The notes below the pieces were generated by a model. It ran no database searches. It was given only the letters and a program-made list of their open reading frames with translations, and was not told the origin of the DNA. From Amycolatopsis sp. 2-15 (GTDB lineage Bacteria; Actinomycetota; Actinomycetes; Mycobacteriales; Pseudonocardiaceae), in NCBI RefSeq assembly GCF_030285625.1, contig NZ_CP127294.1, forward strand, positions 3,420,001 through 3,484,000: a DNA stretch of 64,000 nt, read 5' to 3'. Positions within the stretch are counted from its first letter, which is position 1, and every line of letters starts with the position of its first letter. This document shows, piece after piece, positions 32,528-42,246 of this stretch. The position numbers and the translations under genes are program-made.

Positions 32528-32576
32528 CCCCAATGTGGCGTTCGGTGCGTTGAGCGCAACCAACGCCGCATTGGGG
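32528..32576. repeat. Inverted intergenic repeat, related to 20184-20310
   Basis: Arms CCCCAATGTGGCGTT (32528-32542) and AACGCCGCATTGGGG (32562-32576) pair at 14 of 15 positions around a 19-base loop. It is the same sequence family as the 30-bp units at 20.2 kb and again lies between convergent genes. Confidence 0.85.
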
Positions 32577-32589
32577 CGGGCGCGGCGCG

Positions 32590-33132
32590 CTACTTGTCGC
32601 TCGGGCCCATCACCTGAACTTCGCACCCCTGCTCGATCTTGTCCGAGTTCGGCGGCTGGTTGTTGCTCGTGTAGTGCCACGGGGACTCGTCGCCGTCCGG
32701 ATCTTCGGCGACGTGCATGCCTTGGGACGTCATGCATTCGACCCAGCGGTGCAGGTTGTCCTTGTACGCCGGGTTCGCCGGGTCCTCGCCCCACGGCAGC
32801 AGGGGCAGCTTGGACCGGCACGCGTTGCCGGCGGCCTGGTGGTCCTTGGACCACTGTTCGGCGCCCGCGATGCTGTGGGGCTGCTGGTCGACGTCGGCGT
32901 CGTGGTCCTTCATGCAGGTGCGCCACGGTTCGATGAGCCCCTGGGAGTCTTCCGGCGATTCGTCGACGCGGTGGCGGGGGCGGCCGCCGTCGGCGTCCGT
33001 CGAAGGGGGCGCCGAGGACGACGCGGAAACCGAAGGCGTGCCCAGCGAATCGACCGAGGGACCGGGGTCAGCGGGCGACGAACACGCCGCGAGAACCAGC
33101 ACCAGCCCCGCGAGCCAGACCACTTTGGACAT
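32590..33132 (-). CDS. Secreted lipoprotein, last gene of the ABC operon
   Basis: A 180-residue lipoprotein: signal MSKVVWLAGLVLVLAACSS with the lipobox Cys at about 17. A Ser/Pro/Asp-rich linker follows, then a domain with four Cys (RTCMKDH, NACRSK, VECMTSQG, QGCEVQ). The ATG at 33132 has AGGGAG upstream; an earlier ATG at 33147 overlaps the permease stop. It shares its promoter with the exporter genes, so it may be an accessory or cargo of that system. No known family. Confidence 0.75.
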   Translation of the reverse strand: MSKVVWLAGLVLVLAACSSPADPGPSVDSLGTPSVSASSSAPPSTDADGGRPRHRVDESPEDSQGLIEPWRTCMKDHDADVDQQPHSIAGAEQWSKDHQAAGNACRSKLPLLPWGEDPANPAYKDNLHRWVECMTSQGMHVAEDPDGDESPWHYTSNNQPPNSDKIEQGCEVQVMGPSDK

Positions 33133-33143
33133 TCGAAGCTCCC

Positions 33144-34355
33144 TCATGTCGTTGCCAGCGCCTGCGTCGGGGTGAGCCGCGACGCGCGGATCGACGGGTG
33201 GATCCCCGCCAGCGCGCCCACCACCAGCGCGCCTGCCACGCCGCCGGCCACGGACAGCGGCGGGATGACCGGCGGCCACCCTTGGTAAGTCGTGTAAAGC
33301 AGGGTCACGACGATCCCCAGCACCGTCCCCGCCAGGCCGCCGAGGCCGGACAGCGCCACCGCCTCCGTGAGGAACTGCCCGCGGATCTGTCCCCGCGTCG
33401 CCCCCAACGCGCGCCGCAGGCCGATCTCGCGGCGGCGTTCCAGCACCGAGATGAACATCGTGTTGGCCACGCCGACACCACCGACCAGCAGTGCGACACC
33501 CGCCAGCCCGAGGAACAGCGCGGAGAACGTCGTCTGGCTCGCCTGCTTGGCCGCCAGCGCATCCGACGGCCGGCTCACCGAAACCAGCCCCGGCAGCTGC
33601 GGATACAGCGTCGCGGGCAGCACCGCGCGGACGTCGGCGATCGCGTCCTCGCGGGCCTTGACGTAGATCACCGTCGGGTGGCCGTCGAAGCCGAGGAACT
33701 GCTTCGCCGAACCCCAGCCCACGAGCACCGCGCGCTCGATGTCCGGCGCGAGCGGCATCGGCGCCAGCACGCCCGTCACGGTGTACCACTGCTTGCCGAT
33801 CATCACGATCGGCGCGGGCCGTCCGGGCGTCACCGCGGGAATGCCGAGCCTCGAAGCCGCGACGTACCCGAGCACGACCGCGGGCAGGTTCTGCGTTGCC
33901 GCGTCGAGGAACTTGCCGCTCTGCACGGTGCCGTTGAGCGCGGACAGCAGGTCCGGGCTGCTGGCCAGCACAGCGAGACCAGAGCCGTCGAGCGGGTCGG
34001 TCAGATCGGAGCGCCGCACGGTCTGGTGCGTGTTCGCGACGGCCGCCGCCGTGGTGACCGGGCCGATCCGCGCGACGCTGCCGACGGACGACTCCGGCAG
34101 CAGCACCGGTGGCGTCTGGTTCGGCTGCGGTTCGGCGCGCAGCATGTTCGTGCCCAGCGCCGTCAGCTTGTCCAGCAGCGCGGCCTGGCTCGACGCCGGA
34201 ATGCCGGTGACCACGATCATCGTGGCGATGCCGAGCGAAATCCCGAGCGCCGACAGGGCCGCGCGCAGCCGCCGGGTGCTGATGCCGAGCAGACCGAGAC
34301 GCAGGACGTCGCGCAGGCCCAGGCGCACCGGGCGCGTGTCGAGTGCGGTGCTCAC
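33144..34355 (-). CDS. MacB/FtsX-type ABC transporter permease
   Basis: A 403-residue permease with one N-terminal membrane helix ([17 protein letters not shown]), a large extracytoplasmic MacB-type domain, and three C-terminal helices (including [20 protein letters not shown]) with the FtsX signature [20 protein letters not shown]. It overlaps the ATPase gene by four bases. Together with the adaptor at 35.0-36.1 kb it forms a tripartite-like export or mechanotransmission system. The substrate is unknown. Confidence 0.9.
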   Translation of the reverse strand: MSTALDTRPVRLGLRDVLRLGLLGISTRRLRAALSALGISLGIATMIVVTGIPASSQAALLDKLTALGTNMLRAEPQPNQTPPVLLPESSVGSVARIGPVTTAAAVANTHQTVRRSDLTDPLDGSGLAVLASSPDLLSALNGTVQSGKFLDAATQNLPAVVLGYVAASRLGIPAVTPGRPAPIVMIGKQWYTVTGVLAPMPLAPDIERAVLVGWGSAKQFLGFDGHPTVIYVKAREDAIADVRAVLPATLYPQLPGLVSVSRPSDALAAKQASQTTFSALFLGLAGVALLVGGVGVANTMFISVLERRREIGLRRALGATRGQIRGQFLTEAVALSGLGGLAGTVLGIVVTLLYTTYQGWPPVIPPLSVAGGVAGALVVGALAGIHPSIRASRLTPTQALATT

Positions 34356-35032
34356 GCGGCCCTCACCACGAGATCCTGCACGATCCGGCCGTCTCGGAAC
34401 TCGATGCGCCGCGGCAGGCTCGCCGCGATGTCGCGGTCGTGCGTGATGATCGCGATGGTCGTTCCTTCGGCGTTGAGGCCGTGGAGCAGCTCCAGCACGG
34501 CGCGGCCGTTGGCGGTGTCGAGCGCGCCCGTCGGCTCGTCGGCGAGCACGAGCGCGGGGTCGTTCACCACGGCCCGCGCGATGGCGACCCGCTGGCGCTC
34601 ACCACCCGAGAGCTCGTGCGGCCGGTGGTCCACGCGGTGCGCCAGGCCCACCCGGCCCAGTGCTTCCAAGGCCAGCGGACGACGTTGCTTGCGCGGCACC
34701 CCGGCGTACAGCAGACCCGTGGCCACGTTCTCCGCCGCGCTGAGGCCGTCGGTGAGGTGGAACTGCTGGAACACGAACCCGAGCCACCGCCCGCGAAGCG
34801 CGGACAGCCGCCGGTCGCTCAGCTGCGTCGCGTCCTGGCCGCCGAGCTCGACGGTGCCGGAAGTCGGCAGGTCGAGCGTGCCGACGATGTTCAGCAGCGT
34901 CGACTTGCCCGAACCGGACGGTCCCACGATCGCCAGCAGCTCACCCTCGGCGACGGCCAGGGACACGTCGTCGAGCGCCTTCACGCCCCCGGGGTAGTGC
35001 TTGCTCACCTCGCGTAGGGCCAGCACCGGCAT
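34352..35032 (-). CDS. ABC transporter ATP-binding protein (LolD/MacB type)
   Basis: A 226-residue ATPase with Walker [14 protein letters not shown], signature [15 protein letters not shown], Walker [14 protein letters not shown] and the switch His in IITHDRD. The C-terminus is short, as in stand-alone MacB-type subunits. The start overlaps the adaptor stop (ATGA) and the end overlaps the permease. It powers the permease at 33.1-34.4 kb. Confidence 0.94.
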   Translation of the reverse strand: MPVLALREVSKHYPGGVKALDDVSLAVAEGELLAIVGPSGSGKSTLLNIVGTLDLPTSGTVELGGQDATQLSDRRLSALRGRWLGFVFQQFHLTDGLSAAENVATGLLYAGVPRKQRRPLALEALGRVGLAHRVDHRPHELSGGERQRVAIARAVVNDPALVLADEPTGALDTANGRAVLELLHGLNAEGTTIAIITHDRDIAASLPRRIEFRDGRIVQDLVVRAA

Positions 35033-36108
35033 CACGAGGTCGTCACCACCCGCACGCCCTCGGTGATGCCCGGGCCGCTGATCTCCACCTGGTCGCGGGC
35101 GAACATGCCCGTCTTCACCGGCACGAGCTTCCCGCCCTGTAACTGCACGGCGTAGCCGCCTTCGCGCAACGCGACCAGCGCGCCGAGCGGCACGGCCAGC
35201 ACCCCGGCGTGGGTCTCCGTGGCCACCTTGACCTGCACCGACGCCGAATCGAGATCGCCGACGTCGGAGGCGTTCACGGGCTCCACGGTCACGTTGATCT
35301 TCGGCGGCCCCTGCGCCGGACCGCCGCCCGAGGTGTCGCCGCCGGTCACGGCGGTGCTCACCGAGGTGACCTTCGCCGGGACCTCCTTGCCGTCCGGGCG
35401 CACCATCGTCACGGCCATGCCGGTCTTGACCGAGCCGACCTCCGCCGCGTCCACGGGTGCGACCACGACCTTCGCCGTCGGTGTCGTGGTGAGCAGCGGG
35501 CCCGCGGCGGGATCGCCGAGCTGGGCCGTCACGCTGTTCACGCGCGCCGCGCCGGGCAGCACCACGACCTGGCCGACGTCGAGCGTGCCCGTGTCCGGCA
35601 GACCGGCCTTCTTCTCCCACCTCTTCAACGCGTCGGCGAACGTGAACTTCGCCTTCTGCGGATCCTTCGCGCGAGTGCCGACGGAGTAGCCGAGGCGGGC
35701 GAGGTTGTCGGCCACCGTGGCGACGTCCGGGCCGGTCAGGTCGGGGTTGTCGAGCTTGCGGAACAGCGGGGTGTCGCCGAAGAACACCGGCACTGCCACG
35801 CCGTTCACGGAGTACAGCGGCTTCCCGCGCTGGGCCACGGTGCCCACGTCCGGCAGCTGCGTGACCACGCCGGCGCCCGCGCCCTTGAGCGGCTCGGGCG
35901 TGCCGAAACCGAGGGTGCCGGTGAACGTCCGCGTGTTCGACAGGTCGGTCTTGGCCACGGCCACGGTGGTCACGGCGGGCGGGGGTGCCGCGGCTTCCGC
36001 CGTGCCGCGGCCGTGGTCGATGGCCACGTACGCGCCGATGCCGAGCAGCACCACAACGGCGACCGAGGCTGAGACGGCGATCGCGCGCCGCCGGGACTTA
36101 CCGGCCAC
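35032..36108 (-). CDS. HlyD-like adaptor with peptidoglycan-binding segment
   Basis: A 358-residue membrane-anchored adaptor: an N-terminal helix ([20 protein letters not shown]) and a biotinyl-lipoyl-like hairpin opening (residues about 45-90). A peptidoglycan-binding-like insert follows ([33 protein letters not shown]). The C-terminal beta-barrel part ends in the MacA-like EGVRVVTTS. First gene of the adaptor-ATPase-permease-lipoprotein operon, divergent from the response-regulator gene. It should span from the membrane to the cell wall. Confidence 0.85.
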   Translation of the reverse strand: MAGKSRRRAIAVSASVAVVVLLGIGAYVAIDHGRGTAEAAAPPPAVTTVAVAKTDLSNTRTFTGTLGFGTPEPLKGAGAGVVTQLPDVGTVAQRGKPLYSVNGVAVPVFFGDTPLFRKLDNPDLTGPDVATVADNLARLGYSVGTRAKDPQKAKFTFADALKRWEKKAGLPDTGTLDVGQVVVLPGAARVNSVTAQLGDPAAGPLLTTTPTAKVVVAPVDAAEVGSVKTGMAVTMVRPDGKEVPAKVTSVSTAVTGGDTSGGGPAQGPPKINVTVEPVNASDVGDLDSASVQVKVATETHAGVLAVPLGALVALREGGYAVQLQGGKLVPVKTGMFARDQVEISGPGITEGVRVVTTS

Positions 36109-36203
36109 TGACGGCCTCCATCATCGCTTCTCCGCTTTCGCTCACCCGGCGCGTCCGAAGTGGACTGAGCCGGCGGGTCCGGAGGCCACTATCGCGGCGA
36201 ATT

Positions 36204-36225
36204 GTCAGGAAGCCGTCAGGAAGCG
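36204..36225. promoter_or_regulatory. Tandem 11-bp direct repeat in the divergent promoter region
   Basis: GTCAGGAAGCC followed directly by GTCAGGAAGCG, between the exporter operon and the response-regulator gene. OmpR-family regulators typically bind two direct repeats spaced by one helical turn (10-11 bp), so this is the probable site of the regulator starting at 36291. Confidence 0.6.
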
Positions 36226-36290
36226 GTGCTGATCCGGTGTTCCCGCGGCGCTGGGTCGCCCGCTGCGGCGGAGATCCTTATGCTCGCAGC

Positions 36291-36989
36291 ATGTGCGCAG
36301 ACATCGTGCTCGCGGAGGACGACCCGAAGCAAGCGGAGCTCGTCCGCCGCTACCTCGAGCGGGAACTCCACTCGGTGGTGGTCGTGCCCGACGGCCGCGA
36401 GACGCTCGACCTCGTCCGCCGCCGTCCGCCGGACCTGCTCGTGCTCGACGTCATGTTGCCCGGCATGGACGGGCTCGAGGTGTGCCGGCTCCTGCGCGCC
36501 GAGTCCGACGTGCCCGTGCTGATGCTGACCGCAAGGTCCACAGAGGACGATTTGCTGCATGGTCTGGACCTTGGGGCCGACGACTACATCACCAAACCGT
36601 ACAGCCCGCGCGAGCTGATGGCCCGGGTGCGGACTTTGTTGCGCCGTACGAAAAGTGCGGTGCCTTCGGGCGGCCCGCTGCGCGTCGGCGCGCTGACGGT
36701 GGACGTCGGACGGCACGAGGTGGCGGTGTCGGGGCAACTGATCGAGACCACGCCGGGCGAGTTCCGGCTGCTCGAAGTGATGGCCGCGCACCCGGACCAG
36801 GTGTTCACGCGCGGGCAGCTGCTGGAGCACCTGCACGGCTTCGACCGCTACATCACCCAGCGCGCGATCGACGTCCACGTGATGAACCTGCGCAAGAAGA
36901 TCGAGGCGGCGCCGCGCAAGCCCAAGCGGCTGCTGACCGTTTACGGCGTCGGCTACAAGCTCACGGCTGGGCCGCTCGATGCGGCGTAG
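36291..36989 (+). CDS. OmpR-family response regulator
   Basis: A 232-residue response regulator. The phospho-acceptor is Asp53 in LVLDVMLPGMDG, the acidic pair is EDD (residues 9-11), and the switch residues are in MLTARS and DDYITKPYSPREL. Residues 135-225 form the OmpR winged helix (TPGEFRLLEVMAAHPDQVFT). It overlaps the kinase gene by 11 bases. Divergent position makes the ABC export operon its likely target. Confidence 0.95.
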   Translation: MCADIVLAEDDPKQAELVRRYLERELHSVVVVPDGRETLDLVRRRPPDLLVLDVMLPGMDGLEVCRLLRAESDVPVLMLTARSTEDDLLHGLDLGADDYITKPYSPRELMARVRTLLRRTKSAVPSGGPLRVGALTVDVGRHEVAVSGQLIETTPGEFRLLEVMAAHPDQVFTRGQLLEHLHGFDRYITQRAIDVHVMNLRKKIEAAPRKPKRLLTVYGVGYKLTAGPLDAA

Positions 36990-38745
36990 CCTGCTGGTCC
37001 GGCTGATCGCGGTGTCGGCGCTGGTCGCGGTGTGCGCGATCGCCGCCACGGCGTGGCTCGCCGCACGCACCACGACGGGCGCGATCCGCCAGGAGCAGGG
37101 CCAGGTCTTCGCCGACGACGGCACCATCTACCAGGGCCTGCTCGGCTACGCGGCCGCGCACCCGAACTGGGACGGTGTCGGCAAGGTCGTGACCACCTAC
37201 GCGGAGGGCACCGGCCGACGCGTGGTGCTGGCGACGCCCAAGGGCAAGGTGATCGCGAGCTCCGACGCCGATCCGGGCCGGTTGCCGCCGCAGCCGTCGG
37301 TGGTGATCGACCCGTTGTCGGTCGACCCGGGGCTGGGTGTGCAGTCCACACCGGACCGGATCGATCCGGCGGCGGTGGGCCCGTATGCGTTGCCGCAGGA
37401 CGAAAAGGCGAAACTTTCGGGAATCGCGCAGCGGGTGCTGCGGTGTGTGCAGGAGCGGGGGAGCCTCGGCAGCATCGAGTTCTCGTCCGGCGGTCACCCG
37501 CGTGTGGTGGCCCAGGACCCGTTCGCGCTGTCGCGGTGCAACGGCGCGACCCTGGAACAGCCGACCGACACCGAGCAGGCGGCGCTCGACAAGCTGTCGG
37601 ATCTCGTGAACGCCTGCCTCGGGCGCAGTGACAAGAGCGCGCCGGCGGCGCAGCTGTCGCTGTCGTGGACGTTCGTCGGGCCTGAGACCGGCGCGACCGA
37701 CACCACCACGCAGAACTGCGTGACCTCGGCGCGTCGCGAGCAGCTGACGCCCTACGTCGCGCCGGCCGCGTGGCTCTACATCACGGAGAACGGCAGCGAC
37801 CAGCCGCCGAGCGGCTTCACGCTGTCGTCGGACAACCAGGTGCGCCTGGCCGAGGTGGCCGGCGCGATCCTGGTGCTCACGGTCGTGGCCACCGGGCTGG
37901 CGTCGATCCGCCTCATCCGGCCGCTGCACGCGCTCACGGGCGCGGCGCAGCGCATGGAGGCGGGCGAGGCCGGCGCGCGTGTGAAGGTGAAGGGCAAGGA
38001 CGAGATCGCGCGGCTGACGCGGGCGTTCAACGACATGTCCGAGGCGCGCGAGAAGCTGGAGACCGCGCGCAAGGCCATGGTCAGCGACATCGCGCACGAG
38101 CTGCGCACGCCGCTGTCCAACATCCGCGGCTGGCTGGAGGCCACGCAGGACGGCGTGAGCCGGCTCGACGACGAGCTCGTCGCGTCGCTGCTCGAAGAGG
38201 CGCTGCACCTGCAGCACATCGTCGACGACCTGCAGGACCTCGCCCTCGCCGACGCCGGTGCACTGCGTGTGCACCCCGAGCCCATCGACGCCAATTCCCT
38301 GCTCACCCAGCTCGCCGCGGCCCACACCGCCCGCGCCGACGCGGCGGGCGTCCGGCTGGTCGTGCAGCCGATGGCCGACCCGGCCGTCACGGCGGACCCC
38401 GTGCGCCTGCGGCAGGCCATCGACAACTTCGTGTCCAACGCCGTCCGCCACACCCCCCGCGGCGGCTCCGTCACGGTCCGCGCCACGCGCGTCGATTCCG
38501 ACGTCGTGTTCTCCGTGGCCGACACCGGCGTCGGCATCGCCGCCGACGACCTGCCCCACGTCTTCGACCGCTTCTGGCGCGCCGACAAGGCCCGCACCCG
38601 CGGCGCGAGCGGCGGGAGCGGCCTGGGTCTGGCCATCGTCCGCAACTTGGCGGCCGCCCACGGCGGGACGGTCTCGGTGCAGAGCACGCTGGGTGCGGGG
38701 TCGACGTTCACGCTGCGTTTCCCCGCTGCCGGCCCGCCCGAGTGA
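36979..38745 (+). CDS. Membrane sensor histidine kinase
   Basis: A 588-residue kinase. An N-terminal helix (residues 7-29) is followed by an extracellular sensor of about 260 residues holding several Cys that may be disulfide-bonded (LRCVQER, LSRCNG, NACLGR, QNCVTS). A second helix near 300 leads to HAMP (about 310-360), the phospho-acceptor His373 in DIAHELRTPLSNIRGW, and an ATPase domain with NAVRHTPRGG, DTGVGI and SGLGLAIV. It is the partner of the regulator just upstream; the signal is unknown. Confidence 0.94.
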   Translation: MRRSLLVRLIAVSALVAVCAIAATAWLAARTTTGAIRQEQGQVFADDGTIYQGLLGYAAAHPNWDGVGKVVTTYAEGTGRRVVLATPKGKVIASSDADPGRLPPQPSVVIDPLSVDPGLGVQSTPDRIDPAAVGPYALPQDEKAKLSGIAQRVLRCVQERGSLGSIEFSSGGHPRVVAQDPFALSRCNGATLEQPTDTEQAALDKLSDLVNACLGRSDKSAPAAQLSLSWTFVGPETGATDTTTQNCVTSARREQLTPYVAPAAWLYITENGSDQPPSGFTLSSDNQVRLAEVAGAILVLTVVATGLASIRLIRPLHALTGAAQRMEAGEAGARVKVKGKDEIARLTRAFNDMSEAREKLETARKAMVSDIAHELRTPLSNIRGWLEATQDGVSRLDDELVASLLEEALHLQHIVDDLQDLALADAGALRVHPEPIDANSLLTQLAAAHTARADAAGVRLVVQPMADPAVTADPVRLRQAIDNFVSNAVRHTPRGGSVTVRATRVDSDVVFSVADTGVGIAADDLPHVFDRFWRADKARTRGASGGSGLGLAIVRNLAAAHGGTVSVQSTLGAGSTFTLRFPAAGPPE

Positions 38746-38782
38746 GCGACTCACCTCACCCGCGCGGCGGGTGTGTGCGGCG

Positions 38783-39259
38783 TCAGGCGGGGATGCCGAG
38801 GTCGCGGATGAGCTTCGCGACGTGACCGGTCGCGCGGACGTTGTAGAAGGCGTTCGCGATCTTGCCTTCCGCGTCGACGATGAAGGTGGAGCGGATGACG
38901 CCCTGGTAGACGCGGCCGTAGTTCTTCTTCTCGCCGAAGGCGCCCCACGCGGTGAGGACGTGTTTGTCCTCGTCGGAGAGCAGGGGGAAGGTCAGCTGCT
39001 CGTTCTCGACGAACTTTGCGAGCTTCGCGGGCTTGTCCGGGGAGATGCCGAGGACCTGGTAGCCGGCGTCGTTGAGCTGGGCGAGGCTGTCGCGGAAGTC
39101 GCAGGCCTGCTTGGTGCAGCCGGGGGTGCCGGCGTTCGGGTAGAAGTAGACGACGACGGCCTGGCCGCGGAAGTCGCTGAGGGAGACGCTCTTGCCCGTG
39201 CTGTCGGGCAGGGTGAAGTCGGGGGCGGCGTCGCCGGGGGAGAGTCGCTGCTCGGTCAT
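38783..39259 (-). CDS. bcp: Thioredoxin-dependent thiol peroxidase (Bcp/PrxQ)
   Basis: A 158-residue peroxiredoxin that reduces hydroperoxides. The peroxidatic Cys48 is in NAGTPGCTKQAC and the resolving Cys is Cys53, the PrxQ/Bcp spacing. The arginine-containing VIRSTFIVDAEG completes the active site. It is convergent with the sensor kinase. Confidence 0.94.
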   Translation of the reverse strand: MTEQRLSPGDAAPDFTLPDSTGKSVSLSDFRGQAVVVYFYPNAGTPGCTKQACDFRDSLAQLNDAGYQVLGISPDKPAKLAKFVENEQLTFPLLSDEDKHVLTAWGAFGEKKNYGRVYQGVIRSTFIVDAEGKIANAFYNVRATGHVAKLIRDLGIPA

Positions 39260-39283
39260 GCACGCAGCGTACTGTGCCGATCG

Positions 39284-39374
39284 TTACCAATCCGACCACA
39301 GTCACGGCCGAATGGCTTCGTAGCAACGGTTACGTGCCGCGTGGGGGTCGGCCTACTTTTGGCCGGATTGGTAA
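39284..39374. promoter_or_regulatory. Long inverted repeat between bcp and the lipoprotein gene
   Basis: A perfect 11-bp repeat TTACCAATCCG (39284-39294) and CGGATTGGTAA (39364-39374), separated by 69 bp. The right arm abuts the lipoprotein stop at 39376 and the left arm lies 24 bp before the bcp ATG. It may act as a transcript-end structure, a two-site operator, or both. Confidence 0.45.
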
Positions 39375-39375
39375 T

Positions 39376-39912
39376 TCAGACGGCCCCGCAGTACGTGGCC
39401 ACGGCGGGCTCGCTCGCGCTGGGTCGCAGCTGCACCGTGAGCTGCGTGGTGCGGTCGGGTACGGCGAACGCGAGTGTCAGCTGCGCGGAGCGGCCCTGCT
39501 GCAGGTCTTTGCCCGCGTCGGTGATGCCGCCGAGGCCCTGGGTGGCGTCGACGACCTGTTTGGTCGGGCGTCCCTCGATCATCGCGACCACGGTGAAACC
39601 CGACAGGCGGTAGGAATCCGCACCGTTGTTGGTGATCTCGATGCCGAACGACGCCGCGCGCGGGCTGCGCGGGTATGCCGCCGGGCTGGGCTGGAACGAC
39701 TGCGGGGCGGAAACCGAGATCGTGAGGCCGCTGGCGAACCGGTGTTCCGCGCCGAACTGCAGGTCACGCGACGTCTGCGCGGCTGCGGCCTTCGCAGGGG
39801 CACCGCCACCGCCTAGCGCCGCCGTGCCTTCCTGCGCGTCGACCCCGCAGGCCGCCACCGCCATCAGCAAACAGGCGGAAAGCAGCAGCTTGGGGGTGCG
39901 CGCGGGCGCCAT
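39376..39912 (-). CDS. Lipoprotein with DUF4352-like domain
   Basis: A 178-residue lipoprotein with signal and lipobox LLMAVAACG (Cys about 22). A Gly/Ala-rich linker leads to an Ig-like beta domain (FASGLTISVSAPQSFQP, ASFGIEITNNGADSYRLSGF, SAQLTLAFAVPD) of the DUF4352 kind. Such domains occur on actinobacterial surface proteins without assigned function. It is monocistronic, upstream of bcp on the same strand. Confidence 0.8.
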   Translation of the reverse strand: MAPARTPKLLLSACLLMAVAACGVDAQEGTAALGGGGAPAKAAAAQTSRDLQFGAEHRFASGLTISVSAPQSFQPSPAAYPRSPRAASFGIEITNNGADSYRLSGFTVVAMIEGRPTKQVVDATQGLGGITDAGKDLQQGRSAQLTLAFAVPDRTTQLTVQLRPSASEPAVATYCGAV

Positions 39913-40092
39913 CTCGGTTTACTCCAGTCGGGGCGGGGTCTCGGGCCGTTCGGCGTAGTGACCGAAGTCGACCCGCTCCACTGTCCCTGCACATGCACGT
40001 GCGCGCGCACGAAGACGCGGACCTGGTGTACAGCCGTGGCCGATCCGTGACCGAAAGGGCACTGCGGGTGACAGTCGTCACCGATGTGCCAC

Positions 40093-40275
40093 TTAAACGG
40101 CGAAGGCGAACAAGAGGATGAAGATCGCCACGCCCGCACCCCACGCGACCATCAGCCACCCGAAGTCACGCACCGGGTCGACCGCGCGGCTCTCCTCGCC
40201 CGGGATGTACACGCCGCGGTTTTCGAACCAGTCCGTCCACTTGCGCAGCAGGCGCAGCGGATTGAGTGACGGCAC
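40093..40275 (-). CDS. Small membrane protein
   Basis: A 60-residue protein with a basic amphipathic N-terminus (LRLLRKWTDWFENRGVYIPG) and one C-terminal membrane helix (FGWLMVAWGAGVAIFILLFA). GGAGG-like bases lie upstream of the ATG. It is probably inserted with the N-terminus inside. I do not recognise the family. Confidence 0.65.
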   Translation of the reverse strand: MPSLNPLRLLRKWTDWFENRGVYIPGEESRAVDPVRDFGWLMVAWGAGVAIFILLFAFAV

Positions 40276-40350
40276 GACTCACCTCCCGGATCGGCTTCGC
40301 TCCTGTCAGCCTACGGGGGACTCGTCCACCCGGTGAAGGAGCGTTCGAGC

Positions 40351-41655
40351 GTGCGGAAAAGCGTGATTCTGCTGGCTCTCGGCCGCCGCCCCGGCCGACG
40401 CCGCTGCGCCACCACCGGGCACGGCACCGCTCGACCACTCGGTGTGGGTGTGCCTGCCGGGGATGGCCGCGAACCCGTGCAACCAGAACCTGGCGGGTGA
40501 CCCGCAGATCGCGACGCCCGGCGGCCGCTTCACGGCCGGCTACCCCGCGTCGCCTGGCCGGGTGACGTTCGACACCACTCGGGTGGAGTCGGGCGCGAGT
40601 GTGGTGGAACCGTTCGAGCCGCCGGCGGCCCCTCCGGTGGACTGTTTCTCCGTCTACCCGACCGTCGACCTGCTCTCGAATCCGGCGCTCCAGATCGGCT
40701 CCCTGCCACCCGGTCCGGACGACGCCGCGGCCGCCGCGACCTACGCCCAGGTCGGTCCGCTGCTCAGCCGCTGCCGGATGTTCGTGCCCGCGTACCGGCA
40801 GGCGCCGCTGGCCGCGCACCTCGTCGGCGTGCTCACCGGCACGGCGCCCGACTACGCGTTGGGCCTCGAAGACGTCGAACAGGCGTGGGACACCTACTGG
40901 CGCGAGTACAACGTCGACCCGGTCACGCACCGTCGCCGCGGGGTGGTCGTGATCGGCCACTCGCAGGGCGCCGCCGACGCCGCCTCGCTCCTGCGCGACC
41001 GCGTGGACGGCCACCCGGACGCGCAGCCCTCCTTGGTGAGCGCGCTGCTGCTCGGCGGCAACGTCCAGGTCCCCACCGACCGCCCGGCCGGCGGCGGCTC
41101 CGATCCGGACGCGGCTTTCCAGTACCTGCCGGTGTGCTCGCGCGCGTCGGCTGCCGTGCCGGTGCCGGTCGGCTGCGTGGCCGGTTACTCGTCGTACAAG
41201 CAACCGGCCGGAACGGTCCCCCCGCCCGGCTCCGCCTTCGGCCTCTCCTCGACGCCCGGCCACCGCATCCTCTGTACCAACCCGGCCGCTCTGATGGCCG
41301 GCACCGCCCCCGACGCGACCACTCCGCTCGACACCCGGCTCCCCACCCGGACTTTGGTGCAGGGCAACACTCTTCTCCCCAACGGCCACCTCACCGCCGT
41401 CCTCCTCGGCACCTCACTGCCGGTGTTCCCCACCGGCTTCGCCCGCTACCCCGGCGAGTTCAGCGGCGCCTGCGCGTTCCGCGACGTTCCGGCGGCACCG
41501 CCTCCTGGCTCCAGCTGACCGGCGGCGACACCTTGGTGGGCCCCCCGAGCAGCGTCGGCCTCGGCCTCCACGTCGACGACTTCTCCCTGACACTGGGCGA
41601 CTTGACGGCTTTGGTCGACGCGCAAACGGCACAGTGGGAGGCCGGTGCGCGGTGA
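40351..41655 (+). pseudogene. Secreted DUF3089 alpha/beta-hydrolase, doubly frameshifted
   Basis: Reads as one exported lipase-like protein in three frame segments. GTG 40351 opens a signal peptide (VRKSVILLAL). One base too many near 40378 moves sense to the frame that carries the signal-peptide end and the whole catalytic part (VWVCLPGMAANPCNQNLAGD, nucleophile GVVVIGHSQGAADAASLL, CTNPAALMAGTAPDATTPLD). Near 41490 a second shift moves it back to the first frame for GGTASWLQLTGGDTLVGPPS and the end at 41655. A start in the second frame is only found at GTG 40442, which would drop the signal. Pseudogene or two base errors. Confidence 0.7.
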
Positions 41656-42246
41656 GACGTCGCTGGGCCACGGCCGGGTTCGGTTCCGGTGGGGGCTGAT
41701 CCCGGTCCGGCTGGGCGCTTCCGAGCTTGCCGCTCCGCAGAGTTCCGGCAGGTGCGCGCGGTTCGGCCAGGGCTGGAGTTGGTTGGCGTCTCGGGTTGGG
41801 CCGCGGTCCGGAGTTCCGCAGGATCCCGCGGCTGGACGGAGCGGGCTGGGTGATGGACCGGTGCCGGTCTGTCGAAGCCCTGCGGTGGGAGTTTCGCGCA
41901 ATGGGGAGCTGGGCTCTGTCGTGCCGGGACGGTGAGGGGTTCTGGCTGGATCGTGGGGTGGGGTGGCCTGGGGTGGGGCGGAGCATGGCTTGCTGTCGGT
42001 GTGCTGGGGCGGTGAGGGGTTCTGGCTGGATCGTGGGGTGGGGTGGCCTGGGGTGGGGCGGAGCATGGCTTGCTACCGGCGTGCCGGGGCTGCGAAGGGA
42101 TTCTCGCCGCCCGATGACGAGGCGCGGTGGCCGGGACGCGACCGCAGCATGGCTCCTTGCCGGAGCGCCCTGACCTGGCTTGGGTTGGAGCCCGGGCGGC
42201 GGGCGCCGGGTCCTCGCGGTGCTTGGGTTCCGAGCCCGCCGTTCAG
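41656..42246. other. Non-coding stretch with minisatellite
   Basis: About 590 bp without a supported gene. Composition is G-rich on the plus strand. It contains an 80-bp tandem repeat (41921-42100). Open frames here differ in each frame but follow the repeat, with no recognisable domain. Confidence 0.6.
41921..42100. repeat. 80-bp tandem repeat
   Basis: Two nearly identical 80-bp units (41921-42000 and 42001-42080) and the first ~20-30 bp of a third (from 42081). The last 64 bp of each unit, from GGTGAGGGGTTCTGGC to GAGCATGGCTTGCT, are the same. Confidence 0.9.
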
